Assembly: GCA_025352105.1 (NCBI GenBank)
Contig: JANXUB010000215.1
Coordinates: 1-32,116 of the forward strand
Direction of reading: 5' to 3'
Length of the DNA: 32,116 nt
Origin: Burkholderiales bacterium
GTDB lineage: Bacteria; Pseudomonadota; Gammaproteobacteria; Burkholderiales; Casimicrobiaceae
Part shown: piece after piece, positions 15,796-24,302 of the stretch
Layout of the letters: each line of letters opens with the position of its first letter
Position numbering within the stretch: the first letter of the stretch is position 1
The notes under the pieces: model-generated
Told to the model about the DNA's origin: nothing
What the model saw: the letters and a program-made list of their open reading frames with translations, nothing else
Database searches by the model: none
Made by a program: the position numbers and the translations under genes

Positions 15796-16596
15796 ATGGC
15801 GAATCTCCTGATGTCGTATCCGATACCCGTGGTGCCCGCAGAAACGCAAAAGGCTGACATGATTGATGGCTTACGAAAAGGCCTTGAAGTCATTTGTGCG
15901 TTCGATGATTCAACGCCCCGACTCACGCAGAGTGAGCTGGCCAACCGGCTTGATCTGAGCCGTGCGGCCGCACGTCGATACTTGATGACGCTCACTGCAT
16001 TGGGCTACACGGCAACCGACGGAAAATCATTCTGGCTGACGCCGAAAGTCATGCGATTGGGTCACTCGTACGTTGCCTCTGCCCGCTTGCCGCGAACGGT
16101 GTCACCTGTTCTGCAAAAGCTGACCGAAGCATTGGGTGAATCTACCAACCTCGCGGTACTGGAAGGCTTTGAGGCTGTCTACATCAGCCGCGCCACTGCG
16201 CCCAGGCTCATGTCCACGGGCCTTGAGCCTGGAACGCGTCTGCCTGCGCACACGGTTGCAGCGGGCCGCGTGATGCTGAGTTTTTTTCCGGATGCGGCGC
16301 TGGACAGATGGCTTGCGGGAGCCGATCTGAAGGCCTACACACCGCAAACCATTACCGACAAAAAAATCATCCGGCGCGACATCATCAAAGCGCGAACTCA
16401 GGGCTACGGTTTGAGCGAGAGCCAGTTTGAAATGGGCTTGCGCGGCATCGCGGTGCCGCTGATTGACGGATCGGGCATTCCTGTGGGGGCGCTTAGCGTG
16501 TCGATGTCGAGCGCGTCGCTGCCTGCGGGCGTTGCTATCAAGCGCTTCGTACCACCGATGCGGGAGGCGGCCGAGCAGCTGCGCGATCAACTCTAG
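15796..16596 (+). CDS. IclR family transcriptional regulator (PcaR/PobR/PcaU-like)
   Basis: The 266-residue product has an N-terminal winged helix-turn-helix (LTQSELANRLDLSRAAARRYLMTLTALGY, about residues 38-66) and a C-terminal IclR effector domain. The hallmarks ESTNLAVLEGFEAVYISRA, LPAHTVAAGRVMLSF, GLSESQFEMGLRGIAVPLID and GALSVSMSSAS match the aromatic-catabolism branch (PcaR, PobR, PcaU), which senses protocatechuate, 4-hydroxybenzoate or beta-ketoadipate. ATG 15796 is chosen because the upstream in-frame extension runs through the operator and beyond the divergent start. It diverges from the VOC/QuiC/liv operon, which it presumably controls. The effector may be a QuiC product such as protocatechuate. 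That is inference. Confidence 0.88.
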   Translation: MANLLMSYPIPVVPAETQKADMIDGLRKGLEVICAFDDSTPRLTQSELANRLDLSRAAARRYLMTLTALGYTATDGKSFWLTPKVMRLGHSYVASARLPRTVSPVLQKLTEALGESTNLAVLEGFEAVYISRATAPRLMSTGLEPGTRLPAHTVAAGRVMLSFFPDAALDRWLAGADLKAYTPQTITDKKIIRRDIIKARTQGYGLSESQFEMGLRGIAVPLIDGSGIPVGALSVSMSSASLPAGVAIKRFVPPMREAAEQLRDQL

Positions 16597-16638
16597 GCGT
16601 GTCTTTTAGCCGATCCATTTGCCCGACGCCCAGCCAAC

Positions 16639-16671
16639 AAAAAGGCCGCAGGGTTTTCACCACTGCGGCCT
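16639..16671 (-). terminator. Intrinsic terminator of the porin gene
   Basis: On the minus strand a perfect 9-bp stem (AGGCCGCAG at 16643-16651 with CTGCGGCCT at 16663-16671) is followed by five T. It lies about 35 bp beyond the porin stop and faces the end of the IclR gene. A second small hairpin (AGCCTGA/TCAGGCT) lies at 16678-16695 between this terminator and the stop. Confidence 0.85.
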
Positions 16672-16706
16672 GAGCGGAGCCTGACAAGATCAGGCTAAAC
16701 GTTGGG

Positions 16707-17834
16707 CTAGAAGCGTGTACGCATGCCGATAGCGAATTCAGTCTGATTCGGAAAGCCGTTGGTGCCGCTGGCTTTGTAGCCACTGGTGAGGTTCAGTCGA
16801 TCCGCTGCCACGTAGAGCTCGGTACGTTTGGAGAGGTGATAGAACACCGATCCGTAGATCGTTTTGCGGCTGCCGCTGCCTGCCTTGGTTACGGCGGCCG
16901 TGCTGGCGTACGCGTTCAACGTGCTACTGGCCGCTGCGTTGTAGCCCGCGTTCGTAGCTTTCATCTCCTGATAGCCGAGTTCATAGTCGAACGGTCCCGG
17001 CGGCGCAATTTTGGTGGAGATCGTCCATGCGTCGTCTTTGCGCTGGCCGACCACTGGCTGTTCCGCTGTGTAGTGGAAGTAGCCTGCGTTGACGCGAACC
17101 ATGCCGAAGTTCACATTGCCGCCAATCGATGCGGTGCGATGCTTGAAGCTCGCGACGTTGGCCTGCGTGACAAAGCCAGCCGCGTTGAATACGCCACCGT
17201 TGAAGCCAAGCGCCGCTGTTTGCGTCGTGTTGCGACTGGTGTCGCCCGCGACTTCGCCGAACTGATGAGCAATACCCGCAACAATGGGGCCGAACGATTT
17301 TTTGAGCACAACACCGTTGTCGAGACGTGTGCCAGTGGCGCTGCCGCCGTAAAAAATCAGTTGCTTGAAGTTGTTGGTGTTGGTGCCGCCGCCTTCGTTC
17401 AAGGACGATTCGGACGCACCGTACGGGTCAAGATAGGTCGCTGCGAAATCACGTCCGAGCGCGTTCTGGCGACCCATGGTGAATTTACCGAAGACATCGC
17501 TTTCGAGGCCCACCCAGGCGTCGCGAATGAACAGGTAGCCCGGCGTGTCTAGCGCGCCGTTGCCAAGTACGAATTCGCTCTCAAGGCGAAAAATGGCTTT
17601 GAGACCACCGCCCAAATCTTCATTGCCGACAAAGCCCCAGCGGCTGCCGCTAAACCACGGCGTGCGAAAACCCACGAGGCGACCGCCTTTGGCATCGGCA
17701 TTGTTGACCGAACTGATCGAGGCGTCGATCAGTCCGTACAGCGTGACGTTGGCGTTTTGCGCCTGCGCCGAAAGCGCGAGCGTGCCGAGCGCAACGGCAG
17801 CAGCTTTTGTTGCCGTCAAACGTGAAATTTTCAT
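16707..17834 (-). CDS. Gram-negative general porin (OmpC-like, Burkholderiales type)
   Basis: A 16-stranded trimeric outer-membrane porin, 375 residues. The signal peptide is residues 1-25 (ends LSAQAQ). The mature part begins NVTLYGLIDASISSV and continues with SGSRWGFVGNEDLGGGLKAIFRLESEF, WVGLESDVFGKFTMGRQ and a terminal FAIGMRTRF. The C-terminal Phe is the BAM-recognition signal. ATG 17834 has an AAGGGG Shine-Dalgarno. It has its own terminator, so it is a separate unit. Placement next to the IclR gene suggests it supplies the same substrate to the Liv system, as aromatic-acid loci often include a porin, but this is contextual. A general porin unrelated to the operon is equally possible. 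Confidence 0.92.
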   Translation of the reverse strand: MKISRLTATKAAAVALGTLALSAQAQNANVTLYGLIDASISSVNNADAKGGRLVGFRTPWFSGSRWGFVGNEDLGGGLKAIFRLESEFVLGNGALDTPGYLFIRDAWVGLESDVFGKFTMGRQNALGRDFAATYLDPYGASESSLNEGGGTNTNNFKQLIFYGGSATGTRLDNGVVLKKSFGPIVAGIAHQFGEVAGDTSRNTTQTAALGFNGGVFNAAGFVTQANVASFKHRTASIGGNVNFGMVRVNAGYFHYTAEQPVVGQRKDDAWTISTKIAPPGPFDYELGYQEMKATNAGYNAAASSTLNAYASTAAVTKAGSGSRKTIYGSVFYHLSKRTELYVAADRLNLTSGYKASGTNGFPNQTEFAIGMRTRF

Positions 17835-18031
17835 GTGTTCCCCTTTATTTGGATGCGAGTTGCTTGCACCGCTTTGGGTGCGCTAAGCGCGATTTTGGCG
17901 CGTGCAGCCTGTCATCTGGGTGTCAAAATCGAAAACAAGCGTTCATTTGGTGTGATTTTGAACCGTGTGTACCCAAAAAGACACAAACGTACAAAACGGC
18001 GCTTGAGGCTGGAGTGAGGTTAGCGCGAAAC

Positions 18032-19120
18032 TCACAGCGCGATTTTCGACGCTAAAAATTCGGTGAGCGTTGCCTCAGAAACGGCACGATCCAGATACGC
18101 CTGACCGAGTTTTTTGAGCAGTACAAGTGTGACCACGCCGCCCTCGTTTTTTTTGTCGCGCTGCATGTGGGACATGAGCTTCTGCGCAGTCGTTGGCGGC
18201 GGTTTGATCGGCAAACTTACGGAAGCAAACATTCGCGTAGTGCGAGCCACGTCAGCCGCGCTCAGATGCCCCAATTCATGCGACAGCTGTGCCGCCAGCA
18301 CGCAGCCCGCCGCGACCGCTTCTCCATGCACCCACGCGCCGTAGCCCATCTCGGTTTCAATGGCATGGCCAAACGTATGGCCGAGGTTCAGCAGCGCACG
18401 AATGCCCAGCATTTCACGTTCGTCACGCTTGACGACATCGGCCTTGATGCGACAGGAGTGTGCGATTACGCGAGCCAACGTTTCGTCATCGCGGGCGTTC
18501 AGCTTGTCAACGTCGCGCTCAAGCTCGGTCAGATGCGGCTCGTCAAAAATGAGCGCGTGCTTGATGATTTCGGCGAGACCGGCTGCGTATTCGCGCGGCG
18601 GCAAACTCTTGAGTGCTGTCGTGTCGGAAAGCACTGCCTGCGGCTGGTAGAACGCGCCGATCATGTTCTTGCCCAGCGGATGATTCACCGCCGTTTTGCC
18701 GCCGACCGACGAATCGACTTGCGCGAGGAGCGTAGTGGGCATTTGCACGAAAGGAATGCCACGCTGGTAGGTCGCGGCGGCATATCCGGCCACGTCACCG
18801 ACGACACCGCCACCGAGCGCGATGATCGTTGTTTTGCGGTCGCATTTCGCCGCGAGCATGGCTGAATAAATTTGGTCGAGCGAGGCGGCGGTTTTGTAAG
18901 CTTCGCCATCGCGCAGGACGATTTCGATAACTTGCTTACCGAGCGCTTGAACCGATTCGCGGACTTTCGCCAAGAAAAGTGGTGCGACCGTTTCGTTGGT
19001 CACGATGGCGACCATCGTGCCGTTCACAAAAGGTGCCAACACTTCAGAATCGCCAATGAGCGATGGAGCAATGTGAATCGGATAAGGGCGATCAGCAAGG
19101 CTGACGTGAACGGTTTGCAT
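18032..19120 (-). CDS. aroB: 3-dehydroquinate synthase AroB
   Basis: Second enzyme of the shikimate pathway. It converts DAHP to 3-dehydroquinate in the cytoplasm using NAD+ and a divalent metal. The 362-residue product shows the NAD-binding ALGGGVVGDVAGYAAATYQRG (residues 101-121), the substrate segment PTTLLAQVDSSVGGKTAVNH (128-147) and metal ligands Glu184 (AEIIKH), His248 (LGHTFGHAIE) and His265 (WVHGEAV). ATG 19120 has a weak Shine-Dalgarno but gives the standard N-terminus (VHVSLADRPYPIHIAPSL). It is not beside aroK here, unlike the usual betaproteobacterial aroKB arrangement. Its product leads to 3-dehydroshikimate, the substrate of the QuiC-like enzyme nearby, though physical linkage may be coincidental. 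Confidence 0.97.
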   Translation of the reverse strand: MQTVHVSLADRPYPIHIAPSLIGDSEVLAPFVNGTMVAIVTNETVAPLFLAKVRESVQALGKQVIEIVLRDGEAYKTAASLDQIYSAMLAAKCDRKTTIIALGGGVVGDVAGYAAATYQRGIPFVQMPTTLLAQVDSSVGGKTAVNHPLGKNMIGAFYQPQAVLSDTTALKSLPPREYAAGLAEIIKHALIFDEPHLTELERDVDKLNARDDETLARVIAHSCRIKADVVKRDEREMLGIRALLNLGHTFGHAIETEMGYGAWVHGEAVAAGCVLAAQLSHELGHLSAADVARTTRMFASVSLPIKPPPTTAQKLMSHMQRDKKNEGGVVTLVLLKKLGQAYLDRAVSEATLTEFLASKIAL

Positions 19121-19288
19121 AGCGTGTTGGAATGTGAAAGGACTCGATCAGCTTTACGCTATAACCTTGGTTTCAAATGGGCTAGGAGCGAAAAAATTGA
19201 AAAGTCGGTTAACTATTAAATCGGCCTGTAGCCCTATTTTAACCGTGGCTTACCAAAGAAAGCTGTTGTTTATTTTGCAACGATTCGA

Positions 19289-19654
19289 TCAGGCCTTTGC
19301 GAGAAAAAAAGCGACCAGCGCAAGCGCCGCTGGCAGCGCCTGAACAAAGAGAATTCGCTTCGACACCGTGACCGCGCCCCAGATGCCAGCGACAACGACG
19401 CAGACGAGTCCGTAGACCATGAAGGCGCGTGCAATCGCAGGGTCGGGACGGAAGAGCCCCAGCGCAATGGCCACCACCAGAAAACCGTTGTAGCACCCCT
19501 GATTGGACATCGCCGAGGCGCGGCTTTCCATCTGGTCTTTCGGAATGCCGAAAACTTTGTAACCGCGCGACCGGTACAGCACGGTTTCGAGCAACACGAA
19601 GTACACATGCAGCAACAGCACGATGGCGGCGAGAATTTGAGCGGCGAGCAGCAT
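19289..19654 (-). CDS. DUF1304 family integral membrane protein
   Basis: A small inner-membrane protein of 121 residues with four hydrophobic segments. The family signature is clear: HVYFVLLETVLY near the N-terminus and NQGCYNGFLVVAIALG in the middle. Function is unknown in the family. ATG 19654 is preceded by AAGGA at suitable spacing and is preferred over TTG 19678. It lies between aroB and the thioesterase on the same strand. The 168 bp to aroB hold nothing recognisable. Confidence 0.88.
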   Translation of the reverse strand: MLLAAQILAAIVLLLHVYFVLLETVLYRSRGYKVFGIPKDQMESRASAMSNQGCYNGFLVVAIALGLFRPDPAIARAFMVYGLVCVVVAGIWGAVTVSKRILFVQALPAALALVAFFLAKA

Positions 19655-19733
19655 GTCAATCCTTGGTCGAAACAGCAAACGGAAAGCGGAAGCAAAGATG
19701 TTAGTACGCTATGAGCACCGCGCTAGACGCGAC

Positions 19734-20222
19734 TCATTGCGGCATGATTTTGAAGAAATCGCGAACCGGCTCACCGGTAGCAGATCCGAGCTTGAAAATG
19801 CCGCTCAGACGAGCAATCGCTACGTCGTCCGCCGTCACCAAACCCTGCATAAAAACCATATTGCGCGTCGTGCGCAAAACGTCGGCCTGACCTTGCACCC
19901 ACGCGCCAATCGCGGCGGGTGCAAGGTAGTCGATTTGCAGGCTGATCGTGGGCAGAAAGTGACGGCCATTCAACGCCTGATACATCGCGGCATACGGCAA
20001 CACGGTATCGGCAAACGTGGCCAACATGCCACCGTGCAACACGTTGCGCAGATTGGTGTGATGCTGCGTAACGCGGAAGCCCAGCAGCAGGCGCTCATCC
20101 TGCCATTTCGCATAAAAACGCGCGTTGCGACTGGCGTAACCGCTGCCCGCGTCCGCCGCGCGAAAGCCCTCGGGCGGATGGTCGTCGCCGCTTTCCAATG
20201 CTTCAATTTTTTGTGCTGTCAT
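19734..20222 (-). CDS. PaaI-type hotdog-fold thioesterase
   Basis: A 162-residue protein of the PaaI/YbgC-like hotdog superfamily, which hydrolyses acyl-CoA or aryl-CoA thioesters. The signature N-x3-LHGGMLATFADT is at about residues 60-73, and LPTISLQIDYLAPA is the second conserved beta region. The substrate is not deducible. It starts 9 bp after the histidine phosphatase gene ends, so the two are probably co-transcribed. A role in clearing CoA esters is inference. Confidence 0.88.
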   Translation of the reverse strand: MTAQKIEALESGDDHPPEGFRAADAGSGYASRNARFYAKWQDERLLLGFRVTQHHTNLRNVLHGGMLATFADTVLPYAAMYQALNGRHFLPTISLQIDYLAPAAIGAWVQGQADVLRTTRNMVFMQGLVTADDVAIARLSGIFKLGSATGEPVRDFFKIMPQ

Positions 20223-20231
20223 GACGCGCCC

Positions 20232-20909
20232 CTATGCGTAGGTAATCCAGGCTGCATAGGCCTTCCCGTCAAGGTGCGGCAGCGTGTTGTATGTAACCAG
20301 CGAATGCCGTCTCGGTGTAAACACGATCTCGCTTACCGATGAATTGCGGATACGCAAATTCAAATCAATCGTGCCTTCATGCGACGCGCCAAGAATGTAT
20401 CCGACCGCTGTGGAAATGGGGCCACCGCTCGAAGCGATCAGAACGTTCTTCCCGAAGTGATCGTTGCGAATCTCGTCTAGCGCTGAGATCACGCCCGCGA
20501 GAAACTCGGCGTAGCTTGACATGCCCTGTGGCACGCTTTTGCCCTGCATCCATGCTGCGAGACCATCGCGCAGCAAACGAAAATGATTGCGAATACCTTC
20601 TGGTGTTTTCGGATGTTCGAGCGGTTCCGGATGAATCGCGCGGATGATGGCGACCGGGTCGTATTCATTGAGGCCAGGCCGCTCTTTCAAGGCGATGGGC
20701 TGCGACGGTTGCAGGCCGTCAGCGATGCCCGCCCATGTTTGCGCATGACGTCGCAGCGTACCCGTAAATACGGTGTCGAACGAGCGCCCGCTCTCACGAA
20801 AATATTCGCCCAAGCGCGCGGCCTGCTTGCGGCCCAGCTCGCTCAAATTGTCATAGTCCGCCGCGCCGAAAGAGGCCTGACCGTGACGCACCAGATAAAG
20901 ATTTCCCAT
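20232..20909 (-). CDS. Histidine phosphatase family protein (phosphoglycerate mutase-like)
   Basis: The 225-residue product begins MGNLYLVRHGQASFG, with the RHG motif at residues 8-10 that carries the phospho-accepting His9. Further family elements are LSELGRKQAARLGEY and a TGTLRRHAQT segment providing an Arg/His pair. In the usual C-terminal SHGG motif the His is replaced (ASSGGPIS, Ser161). I recall this variant in a branch of the family, so it may not mean inactivity. The substrate is unknown. It sits upstream of the thioesterase gene with a 9-bp gap. Confidence 0.88.
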   Translation of the reverse strand: MGNLYLVRHGQASFGAADYDNLSELGRKQAARLGEYFRESGRSFDTVFTGTLRRHAQTWAGIADGLQPSQPIALKERPGLNEYDPVAIIRAIHPEPLEHPKTPEGIRNHFRLLRDGLAAWMQGKSVPQGMSSYAEFLAGVISALDEIRNDHFGKNVLIASSGGPISTAVGYILGASHEGTIDLNLRIRNSSVSEIVFTPRRHSLVTYNTLPHLDGKAYAAWITYA

Positions 20910-20939
20910 TCCGCTGTGGCCCTGATTAAAGTGTGATTT

Positions 20940-22019
20940 TCAGCCCGTTTTTTTCAGCGTGCGTGCAAGGAAAAAACGAAGCATTTCCAGCGTGGCGCTT
21001 GGCCCGCTTGCATCAGTGTACGAACCGCGCGCGCTGCCGCCCGACCAAGCGTGCCCCGCGCCATGTACAACCCAGTGCTCGGCGCTCACTTCTCCATTAC
21101 TTTTGCTGAAAATATTTTTGGTAAAGCTGCGGCCATGCTCGCTCTGCCCACGCTCGGATTCCACCACAGCACCGTTAGCGCTGACGGCGGCCACGCGCAC
21201 GCCATTTGCCGGGTTTACCGTCGTGTCCTGATCGCCGTGAAAGACAATCGTTGGCGGTGTTTTCCGAACGCGATCATCAGCATCATCACCACCGCCCGCC
21301 GAACGGCCAGCGCTCACGCCGCTGTTCATCGCGCCAAACGCGGACTGGACGTCCTTAGCCGAACCCGTTGCCAGACCCGAATGCACGCCCACAGCAGCGA
21401 ATAAGTCGGGATAGGCGTCGCCCAAAATCGCCGCCATCGCGCCACCTGCGGACAGGCCCGCAACATAGACGCGCCTGGGGTCGACGTTGTACTTCGCCAT
21501 CACGTCCCGTGTCATGTTGGCTAGCAATGCGGGCTCGCCCAGATCGCGCTGCTGATGGCTGCGCATGAACCAGTTCCAGCAGCGCGAGGCGTTGGCGTTC
21601 TGTGCTTGCGCGGGGTAGAGCACGATAAATCCCTGCGCCAGCGCGGCCTCATTCATGCTGGTGCCGAGCGCAAAATCGTCAGGATTTTGCGTGCAACCGT
21701 GCAGCATGACGACGAGCGGCAGCAGCTTGTCGGCGCTGCCGGGCGGGATGAAAAGCTTGTAGTCACGGGAGCCGTTTGTGTCGCTGTACGAACTGGCGAT
21801 AAATTGCCCGGTGCCGGACTCAGATCGCGTACGTTCGCCGTCGTCGTCCCTGACTTCACGCGCCTCGCCTTCGATCACTGCCGTGTCAGCCAACTTCGCT
21901 CGTGTTGGCGTGGCCGCTCCGCTGAGCGCTGCTTGGATCGCCGCGGTCGCCGCGCGCAAGTCACCTGATTGAGTCAACTTGGTTGCGTCCGCCATCAGGC
22001 GTTGAAACGTGTCATTCAT
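20940..22019 (-). CDS. PHB depolymerase-family esterase (alpha/beta hydrolase)
   Basis: A 359-residue alpha/beta hydrolase of the extracellular PHB depolymerase/feruloyl-esterase-like family. The catalytic region shows LPLVVMLHGCTQNPDDFALGT (oxyanion hole), AGLSAGGAMA (nucleophile Ser190), HGDQDTTVNP (acid, Asp265 or Asp263) and GAGHAWSGG (His323). The first 75 residues form a polar helical N-terminal extension (LTQSGDLRAATAAIQAAL) and no signal peptide is evident. It may therefore act on a polyester or ester in the cytoplasm. It follows the ribbon-helix-helix-like gene at 22067-22489 by 47 bp on the same strand. An Asp/Gly-rich insert (GRSAGGGDDADDR) separates two core strands. Confidence 0.9.
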   Translation of the reverse strand: MNDTFQRLMADATKLTQSGDLRAATAAIQAALSGAATPTRAKLADTAVIEGEAREVRDDDGERTRSESGTGQFIASSYSDTNGSRDYKLFIPPGSADKLLPLVVMLHGCTQNPDDFALGTSMNEAALAQGFIVLYPAQAQNANASRCWNWFMRSHQQRDLGEPALLANMTRDVMAKYNVDPRRVYVAGLSAGGAMAAILGDAYPDLFAAVGVHSGLATGSAKDVQSAFGAMNSGVSAGRSAGGGDDADDRVRKTPPTIVFHGDQDTTVNPANGVRVAAVSANGAVVESERGQSEHGRSFTKNIFSKSNGEVSAEHWVVHGAGHAWSGGSARGSYTDASGPSATLEMLRFFLARTLKKTG

Positions 22020-22066
22020 TAATTTTTCTGGGCAATCTTTGTGATGAGAATAAGTGGTGAATTTGT

Positions 22067-22489
22067 TTAGCGGATGCGGCAGGCAAGTGCTGCCTTGACC
22101 GCCGGACTCGCGTGTAGCGCACCGAGCACCACCACCGAGTTGATCGCGGCAAGGGCAAGCTCCGGCGTGACGTCCGCAGCAATCGAGGCGAGTCCGAGCA
22201 CGCGAATGTCGAGTTGTTCACCAGCCGCTTGCACACCCAGCAAATCGGCAGCGGTGAATTGCTGAATACCCAGCACCAGCGTCTTGCGTGCTACCGCCAG
22301 CTTCACCACGTCAGCGTGCGTCGCCAGCTGATTGCGGATGGCAGTGCGAATCAGATCAGTGCGGTTGGCGTAGAAACCTTCCTGCACCAAGAGGTCAATC
22401 TGGCCCAAATCAACATAACCAAGATTGATCGTGATTTTTTCGTCAGCAGGCTTGGCGATGGCAACGGAATTTGCGGTTCTGGGCGGCAT
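22067..22489 (-). CDS. Ribbon-helix-helix (CopG-like) protein, 140 aa
   Basis: Residues 17-55 (EKITINLGYVDLGQIDLLVQ, then a helix ending IRTAIRNQLATH) have the strand-helix-helix pattern of CopG/Arc-type DNA-binding domains. The remaining 80 residues are a hydrophobic, Ala/Val-rich tail without a recognised domain. It sits directly upstream of the PHB-depolymerase-family esterase on the same strand, which suggests regulation of that gene or autoregulation. The start ATG 22489 is in a normal position. DNA binding is inferred from pattern. Confidence 0.7.
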   Translation of the reverse strand: MPPRTANSVAIAKPADEKITINLGYVDLGQIDLLVQEGFYANRTDLIRTAIRNQLATHADVVKLAVARKTLVLGIQQFTAADLLGVQAAGEQLDIRVLGLASIAADVTPELALAAINSVVVLGALHASPAVKAALACRIR

Positions 22490-22546
22490 ACACGCATCTT
22501 ATCACCATCCAAGTGGAATCCATGTGGATTGCTTTCGCAAGTAATC

Positions 22547-24037
22547 TTAATCCCGCCGCACAAAGTCTATGAAACCCTTAAGCACGTTCACGCCCACGAG
22601 TTCAACATGCAATTTATTACCAACTCTCAAACCATCGAAACCCTGAACCAGACGCCCTTCAACGGGCGGCGAGAACACCCGCACCCACACGCCTTTGTCT
22701 GACGCGCCAGTGACAATTGCATCAAAGCGCGCACCCATGCGCGACGCCAGCAGCAACGCGGCGGCTGATTTGCGCACCTGCCGCTCGACCTTGTTGGCGT
22801 CGTCCTCCTGCTGGCTGCAATGCGTGGCCAACTGCGTCAGTTCAACATCGGAATACGGCGACGGAGCACCCACCATCGCCGCTTTCATGAGGCGCGACGT
22901 CACCAGATCGGGAAAGCGGCGGTTTGGTGCGGTGGAGTGCGCGTAGTCGCGCACCGCGAGGCCAAAGTGCGAGATGCCAGTACTACCCGGCTTATCAATC
23001 ACGTATTCGCCAGCGCCCATGAGCTTGACGATGGTCAGTGACAAATCGGGAAAGCGCACCGGATCAGCCGCACGCCGTCGCACCAGAAACTCCTCCAGCG
23101 CCCTCGAATCCGGCTCTGGTGGCAATGCTTCACCCAGCGTCTTTGCAACATCCACAATCTTCAGCCAGCGCTCCGGCGAGCGAACCACGCGGTGCAGCGA
23201 CGCGAAACCTTTATCGGTCAAAAACCGTGCTGTCGCCTGATTGGTAGCAATCATGAATTCTTCGATCAACTGGCGCGCGCGGTTGTGCGCCTGCACGTCA
23301 AGGCCGACCACCTGATCGCCTTCGAACACGGCTTTCGGTTGAATGGTTTCAAACTCAAGCGCGCCCTGCTCGCGGCGGCGTGCACGGAGCTTTTGCGCGA
23401 CCGCATCCTGCGTGCGCAATTGCGCATCCATGCCGCGCACCGCAGCAGCTGGCGCGGGTAGCTCGCCCTTGCCCTCAAGCCAGGCCGCAACTGAATCGTA
23501 GGCGAGCTTTGCATGGTTGAACACCAGCGCACGGTATGCAGTCGTCGACACCATCGCGCCATCCGCGTTGAACACCATCTCAGTGACCATCGACAGCCGT
23601 TTTTCGTTGGCGTTCAGCGAGGTCAAGTCGGTCGACAAGCGCTCCGGCAGCATCGGAAAGATGCGCGCTGCCGTATAGACCGAGGTCGTGTTGGTGTGTG
23701 CGTGGTCGTCAATCGCCGTGCCTTTTTTGACCAGCGCGTCAACGTCGGCAATCGCAACGAGAATTTTGACTTCGCCGCTCGCAAGCGTCTCCGAGACAGA
23801 GAGCTGATCAAGATCGCGCGAATCGTCGTTGTCGATCGAACACCAGAGGAGTTGTGTGAGATCGCGAATGTCAGGTGACGATTCAGTCGATGGCCCGGAT
23901 ATCTGCGCCATTTCTTTCTCGACCTCTGGCGAGAATTCCGGCTCCAACCCGCGATCAATCATCGCCTGTCGGGCGATTTGAGCGAGGTCGGCACGGTTGT
24001 TGGAATGAGCGGATGGTGTGTGTGTTTGCGCGTTCAT
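22547..24037 (-). CDS. RNB-domain ribonuclease (RNase II/R family)
   Basis: A 3'-to-5' exoribonuclease of the RNase II superfamily, 496 residues. The catalytic acidic cluster SIDNDDSRDLDQLS (residues 67-80) is clear. The RNB core continues through FPMLPERLSTDLTSLN, NRARQLIEEFMIATNQATARFL and HFGLAVRDYAHSTAPNRRFPDL. A short S1-like domain closes the protein (FDAIVTGASDKGVWVRVF). It lacks the N-terminal cold-shock domains of classic RNase II and RNase R, matching the shorter VacB-like RNB proteins found in betaproteobacteria. It has a weak Shine-Dalgarno before ATG 24037. It appears monocistronic, with a terminator hairpin upstream belonging to the tRNA. Confidence 0.92.
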   Translation of the reverse strand: MNAQTHTPSAHSNNRADLAQIARQAMIDRGLEPEFSPEVEKEMAQISGPSTESSPDIRDLTQLLWCSIDNDDSRDLDQLSVSETLASGEVKILVAIADVDALVKKGTAIDDHAHTNTTSVYTAARIFPMLPERLSTDLTSLNANEKRLSMVTEMVFNADGAMVSTTAYRALVFNHAKLAYDSVAAWLEGKGELPAPAAAVRGMDAQLRTQDAVAQKLRARRREQGALEFETIQPKAVFEGDQVVGLDVQAHNRARQLIEEFMIATNQATARFLTDKGFASLHRVVRSPERWLKIVDVAKTLGEALPPEPDSRALEEFLVRRRAADPVRFPDLSLTIVKLMGAGEYVIDKPGSTGISHFGLAVRDYAHSTAPNRRFPDLVTSRLMKAAMVGAPSPYSDVELTQLATHCSQQEDDANKVERQVRKSAAALLLASRMGARFDAIVTGASDKGVWVRVFSPPVEGRLVQGFDGLRVGNKLHVELVGVNVLKGFIDFVRRD

Positions 24038-24114
24038 TCACGTACTGTAGCGTGAACGTGAGCGCTGCGTGTAACCCGTCACCATGACGGACTATTCTGA
24101 CGACGCAAAAAAAC

Positions 24115-24143
24115 AAAAAACCTGCATCTCGGCAGGCTTTTTT
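24115..24143. terminator. Intrinsic terminator downstream of tRNA-Asn
   Basis: A CCTGC/GCAGG stem (24121-24125 and 24132-24136) has six A before it and six T after it. On the minus strand it terminates the tRNA-Asn transcript, about 30 nt beyond its 3' end. It is also symmetric enough to act on the plus strand. Confidence 0.85.
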
Positions 24144-24172
24144 GGGTCGCTTCAACGTGAAACGTGTTCGAT

Positions 24173-24248
24173 TGGCTCCTCGACCTGGGCTCGAACCAGG
24201 GACCTACGGATTAACAGTCCGGCGCTCTACCAACTGAGCTATCGAGGA
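24173..24248 (-). tRNA. tRNA-Asn (anticodon GTT)
   Basis: A full 76-nt cloverleaf including an encoded CCA end. The acceptor stem TCCTCGA pairs with TCGAGGA, the D-loop is AGCTCAGTTGGTAGAGC, the anticodon loop is CTGTTAA, and the T-arm holds GGTTCGAGCC. An anticodon of GTT identifies asparagine. It lies between pgsA and the RNase gene with its own terminator. tRNA 3' ends are frequent integration sites, but I see no attachment-site repeat or integrase here. Confidence 0.97.
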
Positions 24249-24302
24249 ATCGAAGCCTTAAATTATAGCCACAAATGCCGTTTTTTGGCAAATAGCGACG
24301 CG

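Noticed and set aside
24173..24300. tRNA-Asn as an attachment site for an integrated element
   Set aside because: No integrase gene and no repeat of the tRNA 3' end were seen in the window.
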